Counted from the stretch's first letter, positions 47,008 to 56,633 are shown. The stretch: 64,000 bases of DNA from an uncultured Paracoccaceae bacterium (GCA_947503965.1 CANNFU010000006.1:62001-126000); one strand, 5' to 3'. Notes: generated from the letters alone by a model not told the origin. Numbers and translations: made by a program.

Positions 47008-48504
47008 ATGAAAAAGCTATTAGACCTAAATGCCAAAGAGGCAAAGGAGCACTTCCTGAAGGGCAGTAGCTACTTCAATGGCGATTTTCCCGACTATATT
47101 AGCTTTGAACCAATTCTAAATGCTGTCTCTGCTGCACTCGGCGACAGCGTCTTTGCTGCTCACAAAGCGAGCAATCCAGAACTGATTTCGGACGTCAATT
47201 ATAGCTTTGTCGCTAATAAGGATGGCCGGTTCGCTTGGCGCCCCTATGAACTAATGCATCCTGTCATATACGTTTCGTTAGTTAACTTGCTTTGCTCTGA
47301 AGAAAATTGGCCGCAGATAGCTGCGAGACTAGCTGCATTTGAAAGTGGAGTTGTTACATGTTGCAGTGCCCCAGTTTTGTCGGAGGATCACCAGACAGAC
47401 CAAGCCGCGCAGATCCGAAACTGGTGGCAGGCTGTTGAACAGCAATCTCTGTGTTATTCGTTGGAATACAGTCACCTGCTGCATACAGATGTCACTGATT
47501 GCTACGGTTCCCTGTACACACACAGCATTGCTTGGGCTCTTCATGGTCTTGAGACGGCCAAGAAGGCTAGAGGCAAGGGCGGTTTGCTTGGTGACAAGCT
47601 GGACACGACTATCAGAGCGGGAAGATACGGGCAAACGAATGGAATTTCGCAAGGCTCCGTCCTTATGGATTTCATTGCGGAGTTAGTTCTCGGGTACGTC
47701 GACGAATTGATTACAGCAGCAATCGATGGCGCCCAAGATTTCCGCATCCTCCGATACCGTGATGACTATCGCATCTTCACCAATAGTGATGTCAGGGCAC
47801 AAGAAATCCTTAAGATAATTAGTGATGAGTTGCGCAAGGTTGGAATGCGATTAGGCGTCGCAAAAACAATAATAAATGCCAACGTCATCGAGGGTTCGAT
47901 TAAGCCGGACAAACTTGCAGGAATTGATCTACAAGACTTGGGAGTATCAAACGCACAGACTCTCCAGAAGCAGCTCTTGCGACTGCATACCTTTGGAAGA
48001 AGATATCCAAATAGCGGCGCGCTCCGGCGGCTACTTGGCGAGTTGCACACAAAGGTGGTCGAGCAAAAAGACCCGCCGGATGACTTGGAGGTCCAAGTTG
48101 CGATAGCGGTGGATATTGCTGTTGTGTCGCCGTTAACCTTTCCCGCGGTAGCAGGAATACTTAGCCATATGATTTCATTGTCGCCAAAGAGCGAGAAAGA
48201 AAACCTTTGGAACAAGGTGTACACCAAGATGAGCAAAGTTCCCTACAATGGGTATTTGGAGGTATGGCTGCAGCGGGTAACTAAACCCAAAGCAGTAGGC
48301 ATAGACTATGCAAGCAAGGAGAAGCTGTGCCGGATCGTAAACGGCGAAACAGTAGACCTCTGGAACAGCTCATGGATCGCTAACACAAAGCTAGTATCGG
48401 CGCTCGACCCATCCAAAATCCTAGTCAAAGCAGCTTCTGAGACTCCTGAAGTGATGACGCCAAAGGAAATCGAATTGTTCAAGAAGAATGCGTGGCAGTA
48501 CTAG
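47008..48504 (+). CDS. Reverse transcriptase, defence-associated (UG/DRT) type
   Basis: 498 residues. Polymerase motifs are in order: motif A HTDVTDCYGSLYTHS (Asp161), motif B NGISQGSVLMDFIAEL (215-217 QGS), motif C RYRDDYRIF (Asp252, Asp253). All catalytic aspartates are intact. There is no group II intron maturase or endonuclease domain; the C-terminal ~200 residues are helical, as in UG/Abi defence reverse transcriptases, several of which protect against phage and some of which use an adjacent structured RNA. The exact DRT class cannot be assigned by eye. ATG 47008 matches where family similarity seems to begin; a GTG 20 codons upstream (46948) is open. The DNA is AT-richer than the ribosomal genes on both sides. 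No partner gene is adjacent. Confidence 0.88.
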   Translation: MKKLLDLNAKEAKEHFLKGSSYFNGDFPDYISFEPILNAVSAALGDSVFAAHKASNPELISDVNYSFVANKDGRFAWRPYELMHPVIYVSLVNLLCSEENWPQIAARLAAFESGVVTCCSAPVLSEDHQTDQAAQIRNWWQAVEQQSLCYSLEYSHLLHTDVTDCYGSLYTHSIAWALHGLETAKKARGKGGLLGDKLDTTIRAGRYGQTNGISQGSVLMDFIAELVLGYVDELITAAIDGAQDFRILRYRDDYRIFTNSDVRAQEILKIISDELRKVGMRLGVAKTIINANVIEGSIKPDKLAGIDLQDLGVSNAQTLQKQLLRLHTFGRRYPNSGALRRLLGELHTKVVEQKDPPDDLEVQVAIAVDIAVVSPLTFPAVAGILSHMISLSPKSEKENLWNKVYTKMSKVPYNGYLEVWLQRVTKPKAVGIDYASKEKLCRIVNGETVDLWNSSWIANTKLVSALDPSKILVKAASETPEVMTPKEIELFKKNAWQY

Positions 48505-48536
48505 GACAATTCCCAAGAGAAAACATGTCAATCCTA

Positions 48537-48565
48537 TAGACACCCACACCCCACCCCGCTATACG
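48537..48565 (+). promoter_or_regulatory. Promoter of the rplB-rplP unit
   Basis: TAGACA (48537-48542), 17 C-rich bases, TATACG (48560-48565). It lies 32 bp after the reverse transcriptase stop and 134 bp before rplB, so the distal S10 genes are expressed independently of the insertion. Confidence 0.75.
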
Positions 48566-48698
48566 CCCACCATTCACTCCACCCCGGATTCGTCCGGGGT
48601 GCTGTGCTTTTGACCATCGGGCACCTACGGGGGCCTTAACCACATAGGCCCCATTTGGTTTATCCTTGGGGGCCGCCAAGCAAACGGAAGAAGCTAAC

Positions 48699-49541
48699 AT
48701 GGCACTCAAGTCGTACAAACCGACGACGCCGGGCCAGCGTGGGCTGGTGCTGATCGACCGTTCGGAGCTTTGGAAAGGACGTCCTGTCAAGGCCCTCACA
48801 GAGGGTCTGACCAAGTCAGGCGGCCGGAACAACACCGGACGGATCACCATGCGTCGCATTGGTGGGGGCGCGAAACGCCTTTACCGTATCGTCGATTTCA
48901 AGCGCAACAAACTGGACATGTCCGCCGTTGTCGCCCGCATCGAATATGACCCGAACCGCACCGCCTTTATCGCGCTGATCCAGTACGAAGACGGCACACA
49001 GACATATATCCTTGCCCCGCAGCGTCTGGCTGTCGGTGACAAGGTGATCGCGTCGGCCAAGGCCGATATCAAACCCGGCAACGCAATGCCCTTCAGCGGC
49101 ATGCCCATCGGGACAATCGTTCACAACATCGAACTGAAAGCAGGCAAAGGCGGCCAGATCGCCCGTGCTGCCGGCACCTATGCCCAGTTCGTTGGTCGTG
49201 ACGGGGGCTATGCCCAGATCCGCCTGTCCTCTGGCGAATTGCGTCTGGTCCGCCAGGAATGCATGGCCACTGTTGGCGCGGTCTCGAACCCCGACAACTC
49301 CAACCAGAACATCGGCAAGGCCGGTCGCAACCGCCACAAAGGCATCCGCCCGTCCGTGCGTGGTGTCGCGATGAACCCGATCGACCACCCGCATGGTGGT
49401 GGTGAAGGCCGGACATCCGGTGGTCGTACGCCTGTGACCCCATGGGGCAAAGACACCAAGGGCAAGCGTACCCGTAACAAAAACAAAGCGTCGCAGCGGC
49501 TTATCGTCCGTTCGCGTCACGCCAAGAAGAAGGGTCGTTAA
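48699..49541 (+). CDS. rplB: 50S ribosomal protein L2
   Basis: 280 residues. [20 protein letters not shown] at the start and [18 protein letters not shown] near the end, with the His important for peptidyl transfer, are conserved. ATG 48699 gives the standard N-terminus; the upstream open frame overlaps the leader. Confidence 0.98.
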   Translation: MALKSYKPTTPGQRGLVLIDRSELWKGRPVKALTEGLTKSGGRNNTGRITMRRIGGGAKRLYRIVDFKRNKLDMSAVVARIEYDPNRTAFIALIQYEDGTQTYILAPQRLAVGDKVIASAKADIKPGNAMPFSGMPIGTIVHNIELKAGKGGQIARAAGTYAQFVGRDGGYAQIRLSSGELRLVRQECMATVGAVSNPDNSNQNIGKAGRNRHKGIRPSVRGVAMNPIDHPHGGGEGRTSGGRTPVTPWGKDTKGKRTRNKNKASQRLIVRSRHAKKKGR

Positions 49542-49543
49542 TT

Positions 49544-49822
49544 ATGGCTCGTTCCGTCTGGAAAGGCCCGTTCGTCGATGCCTACGTGCTGAAAAAAGCC
49601 GAAGCATCCCGCGAAAGCGGCCGCAACGAAGTGATCAAGATCTGGTCGCGTCGTTCTACCATCCTGCCTCAATTCGTTGGCCTGACCTTCGGGGTCTACA
49701 ACGGCAAGAAGCATATCCCTGTCAACGTCAGCGAAGACATGATTGGTCAGAAGTTCGGTGAATACTCACCAACGCGGACCTATTATGGTCACGCCGCCGA
49801 TAAGAAGGCGAAGCGCAAATGA
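49544..49822 (+). CDS. rpsS: 30S ribosomal protein S19
   Basis: 92 residues; [18 protein letters not shown] and [20 protein letters not shown] are standard. S19 lies in the 30S head near the A site. Two bases after rplB; overlaps rplV by four. Confidence 0.97.
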   Translation: MARSVWKGPFVDAYVLKKAEASRESGRNEVIKIWSRRSTILPQFVGLTFGVYNGKKHIPVNVSEDMIGQKFGEYSPTRTYYGHAADKKAKRK

Positions 49823-50199
49823 GCAAGGATAAGAACCCTCGCCGCGTGGCAGATAACGAAGCAATGGCAAAACTGCGCATGCTTCGCACATCCCCGCAGA
49901 AACTGAACCTCGTCGCTGGTCTGATCCGTGGCAAGAAGGTTGAAACGGCGCTGAACGATCTGACTTTTAGCAAAAAGCGGATCGCCGGTGACGTGAAGAA
50001 ATGCCTTCAGTCCGCCATCGCCAACGCCGAAAACAACCACAACCTTGACGTCGATGAACTGGTCGTCGCAGAGGCTTATGTCGGCAAGAACCTGACAATG
50101 AAGCGCGGACGCCCCCGGGCCCGTGGCCGCTTTGGCAAGATCATCAAGCCGTTTGCAGAGATCACCATCAAGGTGCGTCAAGTTGAGGAGCAATCATAA
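49819..50199 (+). CDS. rplV: 50S ribosomal protein L22
   Basis: 126 residues; the C-terminal loop [15 protein letters not shown] lines the exit tunnel and is a macrolide-resistance site, here in normal form. Overlaps rpsS (four bases) and rpsC (one base). Confidence 0.97.
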   Translation: MSKDKNPRRVADNEAMAKLRMLRTSPQKLNLVAGLIRGKKVETALNDLTFSKKRIAGDVKKCLQSAIANAENNHNLDVDELVVAEAYVGKNLTMKRGRPRARGRFGKIIKPFAEITIKVRQVEEQS

Positions 50200-50900
50200 T
50201 GGGTAACAAAGTAAACCCGATCGGTATGCGCCTTCAGGTCAACCGCACATGGGACAGCCGCTGGTATGCGGACACCAAGGATTACGGTGACTTGCTGCTT
50301 GAAGACCTCAAGATGAAAGAGTTCATCAAGAAAGAATGTGCACAGGCCGGCATCAGCCGCGTGATCATCGAACGTCCGCACAAAAAGTGCCGCGTCACGA
50401 TCCACGCAGCCCGCCCCGGTGTGATCATCGGCAAGAAGGGTGCGGACATTGAAGGTCTGCGCAAGAAGCTGGCGAACCTGACAAGCTCGGAACTGCATCT
50501 CAACATCGTTGAGGTCCGCAAGCCCGAACTGGACGCAGCCCTGGTGGCTGAATCCATTGGTCAGCAGCTGGAACGCCGCGTGTCCTTCCGCCGCGCGATG
50601 AAGCGTGCCGTGCAGAACGCGATGCGCATGGGTGCCCTGGGCATCCGGGTGAACCTGGCTGGTCGTCTGGGCGGTGCTGAAATCGCACGGACCGAATGGT
50701 ACCGCGAAGGCCGCGTGCCGCTGCACACACTGCGTGCCGATATCGACTATGCGCATTATGAGGCGATGACACCTTATGGGATCATCGGCATCAAGGTGTT
50801 CATCTACAAAGGTGACATCATGGAGCACGATCCCTCCGCGCACGACCGCAAACATGCTGAGCTGCAAGAGGGCGCTGTCCCTCGCGGCCCACGTCGCTAA
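50199..50900 (+). CDS. rpsC: 30S ribosomal protein S3
   Basis: 233 residues with the KH-domain loop [17 protein letters not shown] and the C-terminal [21 protein letters not shown]3 is part of the mRNA entry helicase. Gene order is as usual. Confidence 0.98.
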   Translation: MGNKVNPIGMRLQVNRTWDSRWYADTKDYGDLLLEDLKMKEFIKKECAQAGISRVIIERPHKKCRVTIHAARPGVIIGKKGADIEGLRKKLANLTSSELHLNIVEVRKPELDAALVAESIGQQLERRVSFRRAMKRAVQNAMRMGALGIRVNLAGRLGGAEIARTEWYREGRVPLHTLRADIDYAHYEAMTPYGIIGIKVFIYKGDIMEHDPSAHDRKHAELQEGAVPRGPRR

Positions 50901-50912
50901 GGAGTAGATGAT

Positions 50913-51326
50913 ATGCTGCAACCAAAGCGTACAAAACACCGCAAGCTGCACAAAGGCCGCATCCGGGGCGAAGCCAAGGGCGGGTCTGACCTGAACTTTG
51001 GCACCTACGGCCTGAAGGCGATCGAACCAGAGCGGATTACAGCCCGCCAGATCGAAGCCGCCCGTCGTGCCATGACGCGCCACATGAAGCGTCAGGGCCG
51101 CGTCTGGATCCGTATCTTCCCCGATACGCCTGTGACCTCCAAACCCGTCGAAGTGCGGATGGGTAAGGGTAAGGGTTCCATTGATTTCTGGGCATGCAAG
51201 GTCAAACCCGGCCGCGTGATGTTCGAAATCGACGGGGTGAGCGAGCCGATCGCCCGCGAAGCCCTGCGTCTTGCTGCGATGAAGCTGCCGATCAAGACAC
51301 GGACAGTGGTTCGGGAAGACTGGTAA
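50913..51326 (+). CDS. rplP: 50S ribosomal protein L16
   Basis: 137 residues; [19 protein letters not shown] and [18 protein letters not shown] are typical. L16 places tRNA in the A site; the Arg of the MGKG region can be hydroxylated by YcfD in other bacteria. It is the last plus-strand gene of this block: a terminator follows and rpmC is absent here, being on the other strand 7 kb away. Confidence 0.98.
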   Translation: MLQPKRTKHRKLHKGRIRGEAKGGSDLNFGTYGLKAIEPERITARQIEAARRAMTRHMKRQGRVWIRIFPDTPVTSKPVEVRMGKGKGSIDFWACKVKPGRVMFEIDGVSEPIAREALRLAAMKLPIKTRTVVREDW

Positions 51327-51415
51327 CGCTCGTCAAATGCGCTTTGCGCAATTGACGTAGAGAAGGGGTAGCGTTTGGCGTAGCCAAATGCCGCCCGACC
51401 AGGTTGAAATAAATG

Positions 51416-51446
51416 AACCCCCGCTGAGAAATCAGCGGGGGTTTTC
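51416..51446 (+). terminator. Terminator after rplP
   Basis: Twelve-base arms AACCCCCGCTGA/TCAGCGGGGGTT with loop GAAA and a T-rich tail. It ends the rplB-rplP unit. Confidence 0.92.
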
Positions 51447-51640
51447 TGTTTGTGACGCAAACCTGATTAAGACCACTCTGGACCGGGCCCTCAGGGTTCC
51501 CGGCCATTGCAGCGCGCCCACTCACACATTCGGTTTCATGCCCTATGATTGCGGGCCAGATACAAATTGCGCATTTTCAATTTCGCATTCTCGTTGCAAC
51601 TGGTACGTTGCCGTCAGTCAAATGACGAAAGCACCCCAAC

Positions 51641-51817
51641 ATGAAACATATCCCGAAGCCAAACACCGACGACGACCTGATCCAGCAGTTCCTCGACAAG
51701 GGCGGCAAGGTCAGCAAAGGCAAGACAAAGCCGATGCCGGATGAGCTGGGTCTGAGCAATAACGTCTGGGGCAATAAGCTGACCCGAGAAGAAAAGGCCG
51801 CCAAGAAGGCGAAATAG
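51641..51817 (+). CDS. Small basic protein, 58 residues
   Basis: MKHIPKPNTDDDLIQQFLDK opens a 58-residue lysine-rich protein ending in LTREEKAAKKAK. The middle KGKTKPMPDELGLSNNVWGN is ordered and looks conserved; I recall similar short proteins in other roseobacters, which supports it as real. No DNA-binding motif is certain. The ribosome site is weak. It converges with the 2OG-oxygenase-like gene (three bases between stops). Confidence 0.65.
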   Translation: MKHIPKPNTDDDLIQQFLDKGGKVSKGKTKPMPDELGLSNNVWGNKLTREEKAAKKAK

Positions 51818-51820
51818 CAC

Positions 51821-52441
51821 TTACTCCCAGCTATAGTTGAACGATACCGATACCCGTTCATCCTCGGCCATGTTCATTGGCACCTCGTGGCGCAGCCAGC
51901 TTTCCCATAGCAGCACGTCGCCGACCGCAGGCGACACATAAAAGAACGACCGCATCTCGTCCCGCGCCTCCTTGATCCGGGTGGGCGCCGCCATCATCAT
52001 GGCCGACCGGGGGTCTTCGAACTTGATGGCACTCGCCCCATCGGGCATCGCCACATAGGTCGTGCCGCTGATTACCGAATGGGGATGGATATGTGATGTA
52101 TGTATCCCGCCCTCTGGCAGGATATTGATCCACAGACTGTCCAGCGTGACCTTCTTGTCACCCAGATCGAACTGCAGGTCGTCGCAGAACGCGGCCACAT
52201 GGGCGTCCAGCACCTTTACCAGATCCGCAAAGATCGGGAACCGCCAGGGCAGGTCTGTCAGCGACGCATAGGATGTATAACCGGGATAGCCGTTCTCTTC
52301 GCACCAGTTCTGTCCGGCCTCGTCATCGTCCGCGATGACAAGGCAGGAATTCTCCAGCTCGGCAGGATCAATCGGCGCGCCATGCTCTGACAGCTTGGCG
52401 TGATAGAGGCGGGTCGCGAAAAGGGATTTGATCTGGGACAT
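51821..52441 (-). CDS. Putative 2OG-Fe(II) oxygenase (TIGR02466-like)
   Basis: 206 residues. The core SHIHPHSVISGTTYVAMPDG carries the His of the iron facial triad within a double-stranded beta-helix, and the second His lies in WLRHEVPMN close to the C-terminus; KFEDPR precedes it. This matches the family of putative 2OG-Fe(II) oxygenases common in marine bacteria and phages. ATG 52441 has GAGGAAA upstream; the longer frame is not coding. The substrate is unknown. A ribosomal-protein hydroxylase role next to rplP is conceivable but only a guess. Confidence 0.78.
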   Translation of the reverse strand: MSQIKSLFATRLYHAKLSEHGAPIDPAELENSCLVIADDDEAGQNWCEENGYPGYTSYASLTDLPWRFPIFADLVKVLDAHVAAFCDDLQFDLGDKKVTLDSLWINILPEGGIHTSHIHPHSVISGTTYVAMPDGASAIKFEDPRSAMMMAAPTRIKEARDEMRSFFYVSPAVGDVLLWESWLRHEVPMNMAEDERVSVSFNYSWE

Positions 52442-52604
52442 GGGTATTTCCTCGTGCAAACCACGCCCAAAAGCGTGCGATGTTTCCCTTAAGTCATTCA
52501 ATAAAAACGAATTCAAACGAAAATTACCACGGTTGAGGACAAATTGCTGCCATAGACAGCGCCTAGCGTCCGGGCATATTGTTAACCAAAAACAAGGTAA
52601 ACTC

Positions 52605-53681
52605 ATGCCCTTCATGCGATCTCTCCTTCTCACAACCGGCCTTTGCATCACGGCGGCCAGCGCCTCGGCCCAAGCTGTCACCTGCGGGCAGGACTATATC
52701 GTCCAACCCGGTGACTACCTGTCGACCATCGCTGATCGTGCCTATGGGGGCACGGGCAACTTCAATCTGATCTACAGCGCCAATGTGGACACGATCGGTC
52801 CAAACCCGGGACTGATCGATGTTGGCGACCGGTTGTTCATCCCCTGCCTGACGGGCGATTTGGGACAATCGGCGGCCAATGCTGCTGCCATTCGCAACAC
52901 CCAAACCACCGCAGCCCTGCCGGGTCCATCCGAAAATCGCCCCATCCGGGTGCTGACAGCAACCGGCTGGGCGCCGTTTATGGATGAAGACCAGGAGCAG
53001 GGGGGCCTCTTGACCGAGATCATCAACCTCGCGCTTGAAAACGCCGATGGCAAGCCGGAATATCAGATCGATTTCATCAATGATGACGGGGCACACTTGA
53101 ACCCGCTGATCGTGGACCATGCCTATGATATCAGCATCGGCTGGAGCCAGCCAAACTGCGATATCATGGACAAGCTGGAAGATGAATCGCAATTCCGCTG
53201 CAACAACCTCGATTTCAGTGAGCCGATGTACGAGGAAGTACTGGGCTATTACGGCCTTGCGTCGCTGCCAACCTTTACCGAGCATGCCTCACTGAGAGGC
53301 AAGCGTATCTGCCGGGCCGAGGCCTTTACACTGGCGCCACTGGAAGGGGTCGACCTGGTCGAGCCTGCGATCAGTGTCGTGCGTGCGCCAACGGCGGCGG
53401 ATTGCATCAACTTCATTCTTGAAAACAAGGCGGACATTGCGCTGGTTGCGGTTGACGTTGCTGATGGCCGGATCAATGAACTGAATGCAGGCGATCAGGT
53501 ACAGATGCACGAGGCGCTGACATTCGTTGATGTTCTGCACGCGGTCATTGCCAAAACGCACCCGCAGAACGAAGTGATCCTTGCGACGGTCAATAATGGC
53601 CTGAACAACATCAAGGAATCCGGTCTGTGGTTCGCGACAGTACGGCGCCACATGACAGCCTTCCGCGCGCTTAATCAGTAA
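52605..53681 (+). CDS. Periplasmic LysM / solute-binding-protein-3 family protein
   Basis: 358 residues with a Sec signal peptide (SLLLTTGLCITAASASAQA). Residues ~27-75 form a LysM-like peptidoglycan-binding repeat (YIVQPGDYLSTIADRAYGG, VGDRLFIPC), and residues ~105-350 resemble family 3 solute-binding proteins (IRVLTATGWAPFMDED). The fusion suggests a ligand-binding protein held at the cell wall. No permease genes accompany it. It is divergent from the oxygenase-like gene; a terminator follows. Confidence 0.78.
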   Translation: MPFMRSLLLTTGLCITAASASAQAVTCGQDYIVQPGDYLSTIADRAYGGTGNFNLIYSANVDTIGPNPGLIDVGDRLFIPCLTGDLGQSAANAAAIRNTQTTAALPGPSENRPIRVLTATGWAPFMDEDQEQGGLLTEIINLALENADGKPEYQIDFINDDGAHLNPLIVDHAYDISIGWSQPNCDIMDKLEDESQFRCNNLDFSEPMYEEVLGYYGLASLPTFTEHASLRGKRICRAEAFTLAPLEGVDLVEPAISVVRAPTAADCINFILENKADIALVAVDVADGRINELNAGDQVQMHEALTFVDVLHAVIAKTHPQNEVILATVNNGLNNIKESGLWFATVRRHMTAFRALNQ

Positions 53682-53701
53682 GGCGCAAGGCAAGCAGAAT
53701 G

Positions 53702-53740
53702 AAAGACGCCCGCCCTGGAAACAGGGCGGGCGTCTTTGTG
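53702..53740 (+). terminator. Terminator after the LysM/solute-binding gene
   Basis: Sixteen-base perfect arms AAAGACGCCCGCCCTG/CAGGGCGGGCGTCTTT with loop GAAA. It is bidirectional in appearance. Confidence 0.9.
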
Positions 53741-53839
53741 TGATGCTGGACAATGCGGGTTTCTTGGTCGCAGTTCAGACGATCTGTTGGACCCACCGTA
53801 TGCATCATGAGGGCACCGCCCGGGCCTCGGGGTGGGTGC

Positions 53840-53898
53840 GAAGCGCCCTCCCCATGGGGGAGGTCCGGGCGCTGCCCGGCGAGGCCGGGCGGGAGTTT
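53840..53898 (+). repeat. Left copy of the inverted repeat flanking the flipped ribosomal block
   Basis: GCGCCCTCCCC/GGGGAGG palindrome, then GGGCGCTGCCCGGCG and GCCGGGCGGGAG. Read in reverse complement, 59506-59561 shows the same order with a few differences. The copies bracket the minus-strand rpmC-rpmD block. Confidence 0.75.
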
Positions 53899-53911
53899 TC
53901 GTAACTGGTTT

Positions 53912-53948
53912 AGAAAAAGAAAAAGGGATTGTCCGAAAACAATCCCTC
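53912..53948 (-). terminator. Terminator of the small minus-strand ORF
   Basis: On the minus strand AGGGATTGT and ACAATCCCT form a nine-base stem followed by TTTTTCTTTTTC. It lies 12 bp after the stop of the 36-codon frame. Confidence 0.7.
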
Positions 53949-53959
53949 CTTCCCAGCCT

Positions 53960-54070
53960 TTAGACGAAAAAGCTAGCAAGCCAGATCAAAGCCGTGAGGC
54001 TAAGAACGATCTCGCAGCGATACTCTTCGCCGTTCGACTTACTTGCTGTGAAAGAGACACCAATCTTCAT
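53960..54070 (-). CDS. Possible 36-residue membrane miniprotein
   Basis: ATG 54070 is preceded by a strong GGGAGGA site seven bases away; the frame encodes MKIGVSFTASKSNGEEYRC and then a hydrophobic segment (LSLTALIWLASFFV) to a TAA, with a terminator right after. The combination of ribosome site, single membrane helix and terminator supports a real small gene. No family is recognised. Confidence 0.5.
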   Translation of the reverse strand: MKIGVSFTASKSNGEEYRCEIVLSLTALIWLASFFV

Positions 54071-54325
54071 GGCAGTCCTCCCATTTCTAATCGCGCTTTA
54101 GCCTTACATGAGTCAGTAAGCACGCGGTTAGACCAGCGTCCGAGTTTTGCCTTTATAAGCGAGTGGCAAGGAGTTTCTCGGAGGCCCCGACTCGCAACTT
54201 TGCGGTTAGTAACCGCTTAATTTTCATCTAGATAGTGTGCTTCGTAACTTCAAGTAATCCGCCAACACTTTCCAGATCAGGTAAAAACGACGCAGCGAGA
54301 GCTTGTAGCGCGAAACACCTCAAGA

Positions 54326-54360
54326 ATAAAAACGCCCCGCAGGTTCCTGCGAGGCGTCTT
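54326..54360 (-). terminator. Terminator after rpmD (minus strand)
   Basis: On the minus strand ACGCCTCGCAGG pairs with CCTGCGGGGCGT, two-base loop, followed by TTTTTATT. It ends the inverted ribosomal block. Confidence 0.85.
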
Positions 54361-54396
54361 ATCATTCAGTCATGCGCGTCTAGGCGCACCGCATGC

Positions 54397-54585
54397 TTAT
54401 CCGCGTTCTTCGATGATCTCCACCAAATGCGGGATGCTGTTAACCATGCCGCGGACGGAAGGTGTGTCTTCCAGTTCGCGGGTGCGGTTCATCTTGTTCA
54501 GGCCCAGACCCACCAGCGTTGCGCGCTGTTTGGCGGGGCGGCGGATCGGGGAGCCGATCTGCTTGACGACGATTGTTTTTGCCAT
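54397..54585 (-). CDS. rpmD: 50S ribosomal protein L30
   Basis: 62 residues; [20 protein letters not shown] and LGLNKMNR are typical. In other bacteria it is followed by rplO; here it is the last gene of a minus-strand block and rplO lies 5.8 kb away on the other strand. Confidence 0.97.
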   Translation of the reverse strand: MAKTIVVKQIGSPIRRPAKQRATLVGLGLNKMNRTRELEDTPSVRGMVNSIPHLVEIIEERG

Positions 54586-54598
54586 CTGTCAGGTCTCC

Positions 54599-55174
54599 TT
54601 ACGCGTCAGCTTCGGCAGGGGCGGCGGCTGGTGCGTCGTCCCGCTTTGGCAGAATGTCGGCAACCTTCTTGCCACGGCGTTGTGCGACGTTGCGCGGTGA
54701 TTGCTCTTTTGTCAGGCCATTCATGGTGGCGCGGATCATGTTATAAGGGTTCTGCGAACCGATGGATTTCGAAACCACATCCTGCACGCCCAGCATTTCA
54801 AACACGGCACGCATTGGACCACCGGCGATGATCCCGGTACCTGCGGGGGCTGTACGCATCACAACCTTGCCGGCGCCATGACGGCCTTCCATGTCGTGGT
54901 GCAGGGTGCGTCCGTCGCGCAGTGGCACGCGGATCATCTGACGCTTGGCTTGTTCAGTTGCCTTGCGGATCGCCTCAGGCACCTCTTTGGCTTTCCCTTT
55001 GCCAAAGCCAACGCGGCCTTTCTGATCGCCCACAACGACAAGCGCTGCAAAACCGAAGTTCTTGCCGCCTTTTGTGGTCTTGGACACCCGGTTGATGGCG
55101 ACCAGACGGTCGGCAAATTCGGGGGCCTGTTCTTCACGGTTGCGGCCACGGCCGCGGTTTTCACGTTCTGCCAT
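54599..55174 (-). CDS. rpsE: 30S ribosomal protein S5
   Basis: 191 residues. [20 protein letters not shown] (the dsRNA-binding domain with the spectinomycin loop) and [20 protein letters not shown] are conserved. ATG 55174 has AAAGGA at good spacing; an ATG three codons upstream is too close to it. The C-terminus ends in an Ala/Pro-rich tail. Confidence 0.97.
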   Translation of the reverse strand: MAERENRGRGRNREEQAPEFADRLVAINRVSKTTKGGKNFGFAALVVVGDQKGRVGFGKGKAKEVPEAIRKATEQAKRQMIRVPLRDGRTLHHDMEGRHGAGKVVMRTAPAGTGIIAGGPMRAVFEMLGVQDVVSKSIGSQNPYNMIRATMNGLTKEQSPRNVAQRRGKKVADILPKRDDAPAAAPAEADA

Positions 55175-55247
55175 TGATGGCATCCTTTGTATTTTTGGGC
55201 TCCCGCCCGGTTGTCCAATCCAAGTGGCCGAAGCCCCGGATCATCGA

Positions 55248-55299
55248 GGGTGGGTTTCACCCACCCTACAGGGTGTTGGTAGGGTGGGCGAAACCCACC
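55248..55299. repeat. GTGGGTTTCACCCAC repeat between rplR and rpsE
   Basis: GGGTGGGTTTCACCCACCCTAC followed by a GTAGGGTGGGCGAAACCCACC copy, paraphrased here as two facing palindromes. It belongs to the same family as 43253-43293. Its place inside an operon of essential genes implies that transcription passes through it. Confidence 0.78.
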
Positions 55300-55306
55300 G
55301 CACCGT

Positions 55307-55672
55307 TTAGATCTTCAGACCACCTTCACGGGCTGCATCGGCCAGAGCCTTGATCTTGCCGTGAAAGAGGAAACCACCACGGTCGAAATATGCAACGTCG
55401 ACGCCGGCCTTCTTGGCGCGTTCTGCGATTGCAGCACCCACCTTTGACGCGGCTTCGATGTTGTTCTTGCCAACCACGCCCAGATCCTTTTCCAGCGATG
55501 ATGCCGACGCGAGTGTCACGCCGTTCACATCGTCGATCAGCTGGGCGCTGATGTTCTTGTTGCTGCGGTGCACCGACAGACGGGCGCGGCCCTGGTTGGC
55601 GGTCACACCGCGCAGCTTGTTCCGAACGCGCATACGGCGCTTCAGAAACAGTTGTCTCTTGCTGTTTGCCAT
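55307..55672 (-). CDS. rplR: 50S ribosomal protein L18
   Basis: 121 residues; [20 protein letters not shown] and the C-terminal [20 protein letters not shown] are typical of L18, which binds 5S rRNA. A 132-bp gap containing the palindromic repeat separates it from rpsE. Confidence 0.97.
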   Translation of the reverse strand: MANSKRQLFLKRRMRVRNKLRGVTANQGRARLSVHRSNKNISAQLIDDVNGVTLASASSLEKDLGVVGKNNIEAASKVGAAIAERAKKAGVDVAYFDRGGFLFHGKIKALADAAREGGLKI

Positions 55673-55683
55673 AATGTTCGTCC

Positions 55684-56217
55684 TTACTTCTTCTTGCCTT
55701 CTTTGCGGAAGATATATTCGCCCTTGTACTTGATACCCTTGCCCTTATAGGGCTCGGGCTTGCGCCATTCGCGGATGTTTGCCGCGACCTGACCCACAAG
55801 CTGCTGGTCGATACCTTCCACAGTGATTTCGGTGGGCTTTTCGGATGTGACAGTCACACCTTCGGGCACTTCGAAATTCACATCGTGGCTGTAACCCAGT
55901 GACAGTTTCAGGACATTGCCCTGCATCTGCGCACGGTAACCAACACCGGAAAGCTCAAGCTCTTTCTTGAAACCTTCCGACACACCGGTCGCAAGGTTTT
56001 CCACCATCGTGCGGCTCATGCCCCACTGCTGGCGTGCGCGCTTGGACTTGCCGCGTGGCTCTACCGTGACGACGTTGCCGTCAACGCTGATGGTCACATC
56101 GTCGGTTGCCTTGAAGCTACGGGTCCCCTTGGGGCCTTTCACTTCAACGGTCTGACCTGACACAGAGGCAGTAACGCCTGCAGGCAGCTCAACCGGTTTT
56201 TTCCCAATACGAGACAT
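55684..56217 (-). CDS. rplF: 50S ribosomal protein L6
   Basis: 177 residues; [32 protein letters not shown] and the C-terminal [13 protein letters not shown] are standard. Eleven bases after rpsH in the same direction. Confidence 0.97.
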   Translation of the reverse strand: MSRIGKKPVELPAGVTASVSGQTVEVKGPKGTRSFKATDDVTISVDGNVVTVEPRGKSKRARQQWGMSRTMVENLATGVSEGFKKELELSGVGYRAQMQGNVLKLSLGYSHDVNFEVPEGVTVTSEKPTEITVEGIDQQLVGQVAANIREWRKPEPYKGKGIKYKGEYIFRKEGKKK

Positions 56218-56228
56218 CTATGATCTCC

Positions 56229-56621
56229 TTAGAATACGGTGCAAAGCACTTCGCCGCCAACATTGGCCGCCCGTGCGCTTGCATCCGACATCACACCCTT
56301 GGGGGTAGAGACAATCGACACACCCAGGCCCTGACGGACAGATGGGAGGTCCTGTGCGCCCATGTAAACGCGCCGACCGGGTTTTGAGACCCGCTTGACT
56401 TCGCGAATGACAGGAGTGCCCTCGTAATACTTCAGCTCGATCTTGAAAGCCGGATGGCCGTCTTTGCCGTCCTTCTTTTCGTAGCCGCGGATGTAGCCTT
56501 CGTCGGCCAGCACATCCAGCACCCAGGCACGCAGCTTCGACGCAGGTGTTTCCACCGTTGCCTTGCCGCGCATCTGACCGTTGCGGATACGTGTGAGCAT
56601 ATCACCGATAGGATCATTCAT
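56229..56621 (-). CDS. rpsH: 30S ribosomal protein S8
   Basis: 130 residues; [20 protein letters not shown] and the C-terminal [20 protein letters not shown] are typical. In E. coli S8 represses the spc operon by binding its mRNA near rplE; whether that survives here is unknown. Confidence 0.97.
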   Translation of the reverse strand: MNDPIGDMLTRIRNGQMRGKATVETPASKLRAWVLDVLADEGYIRGYEKKDGKDGHPAFKIELKYYEGTPVIREVKRVSKPGRRVYMGAQDLPSVRQGLGVSIVSTPKGVMSDASARAANVGGEVLCTVF

Positions 56622-56633
56622 AATATGTGCTCC

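Noticed and set aside
47008-48504. Assigning the reverse transcriptase to a particular DRT class (for example DRT2) or to a group II intron or retron
   Set aside because: No maturase or intron boundaries and no retron msr/msd pattern were recognised. The YRDD motif and length do not let me choose among single-gene DRT classes without a profile search.
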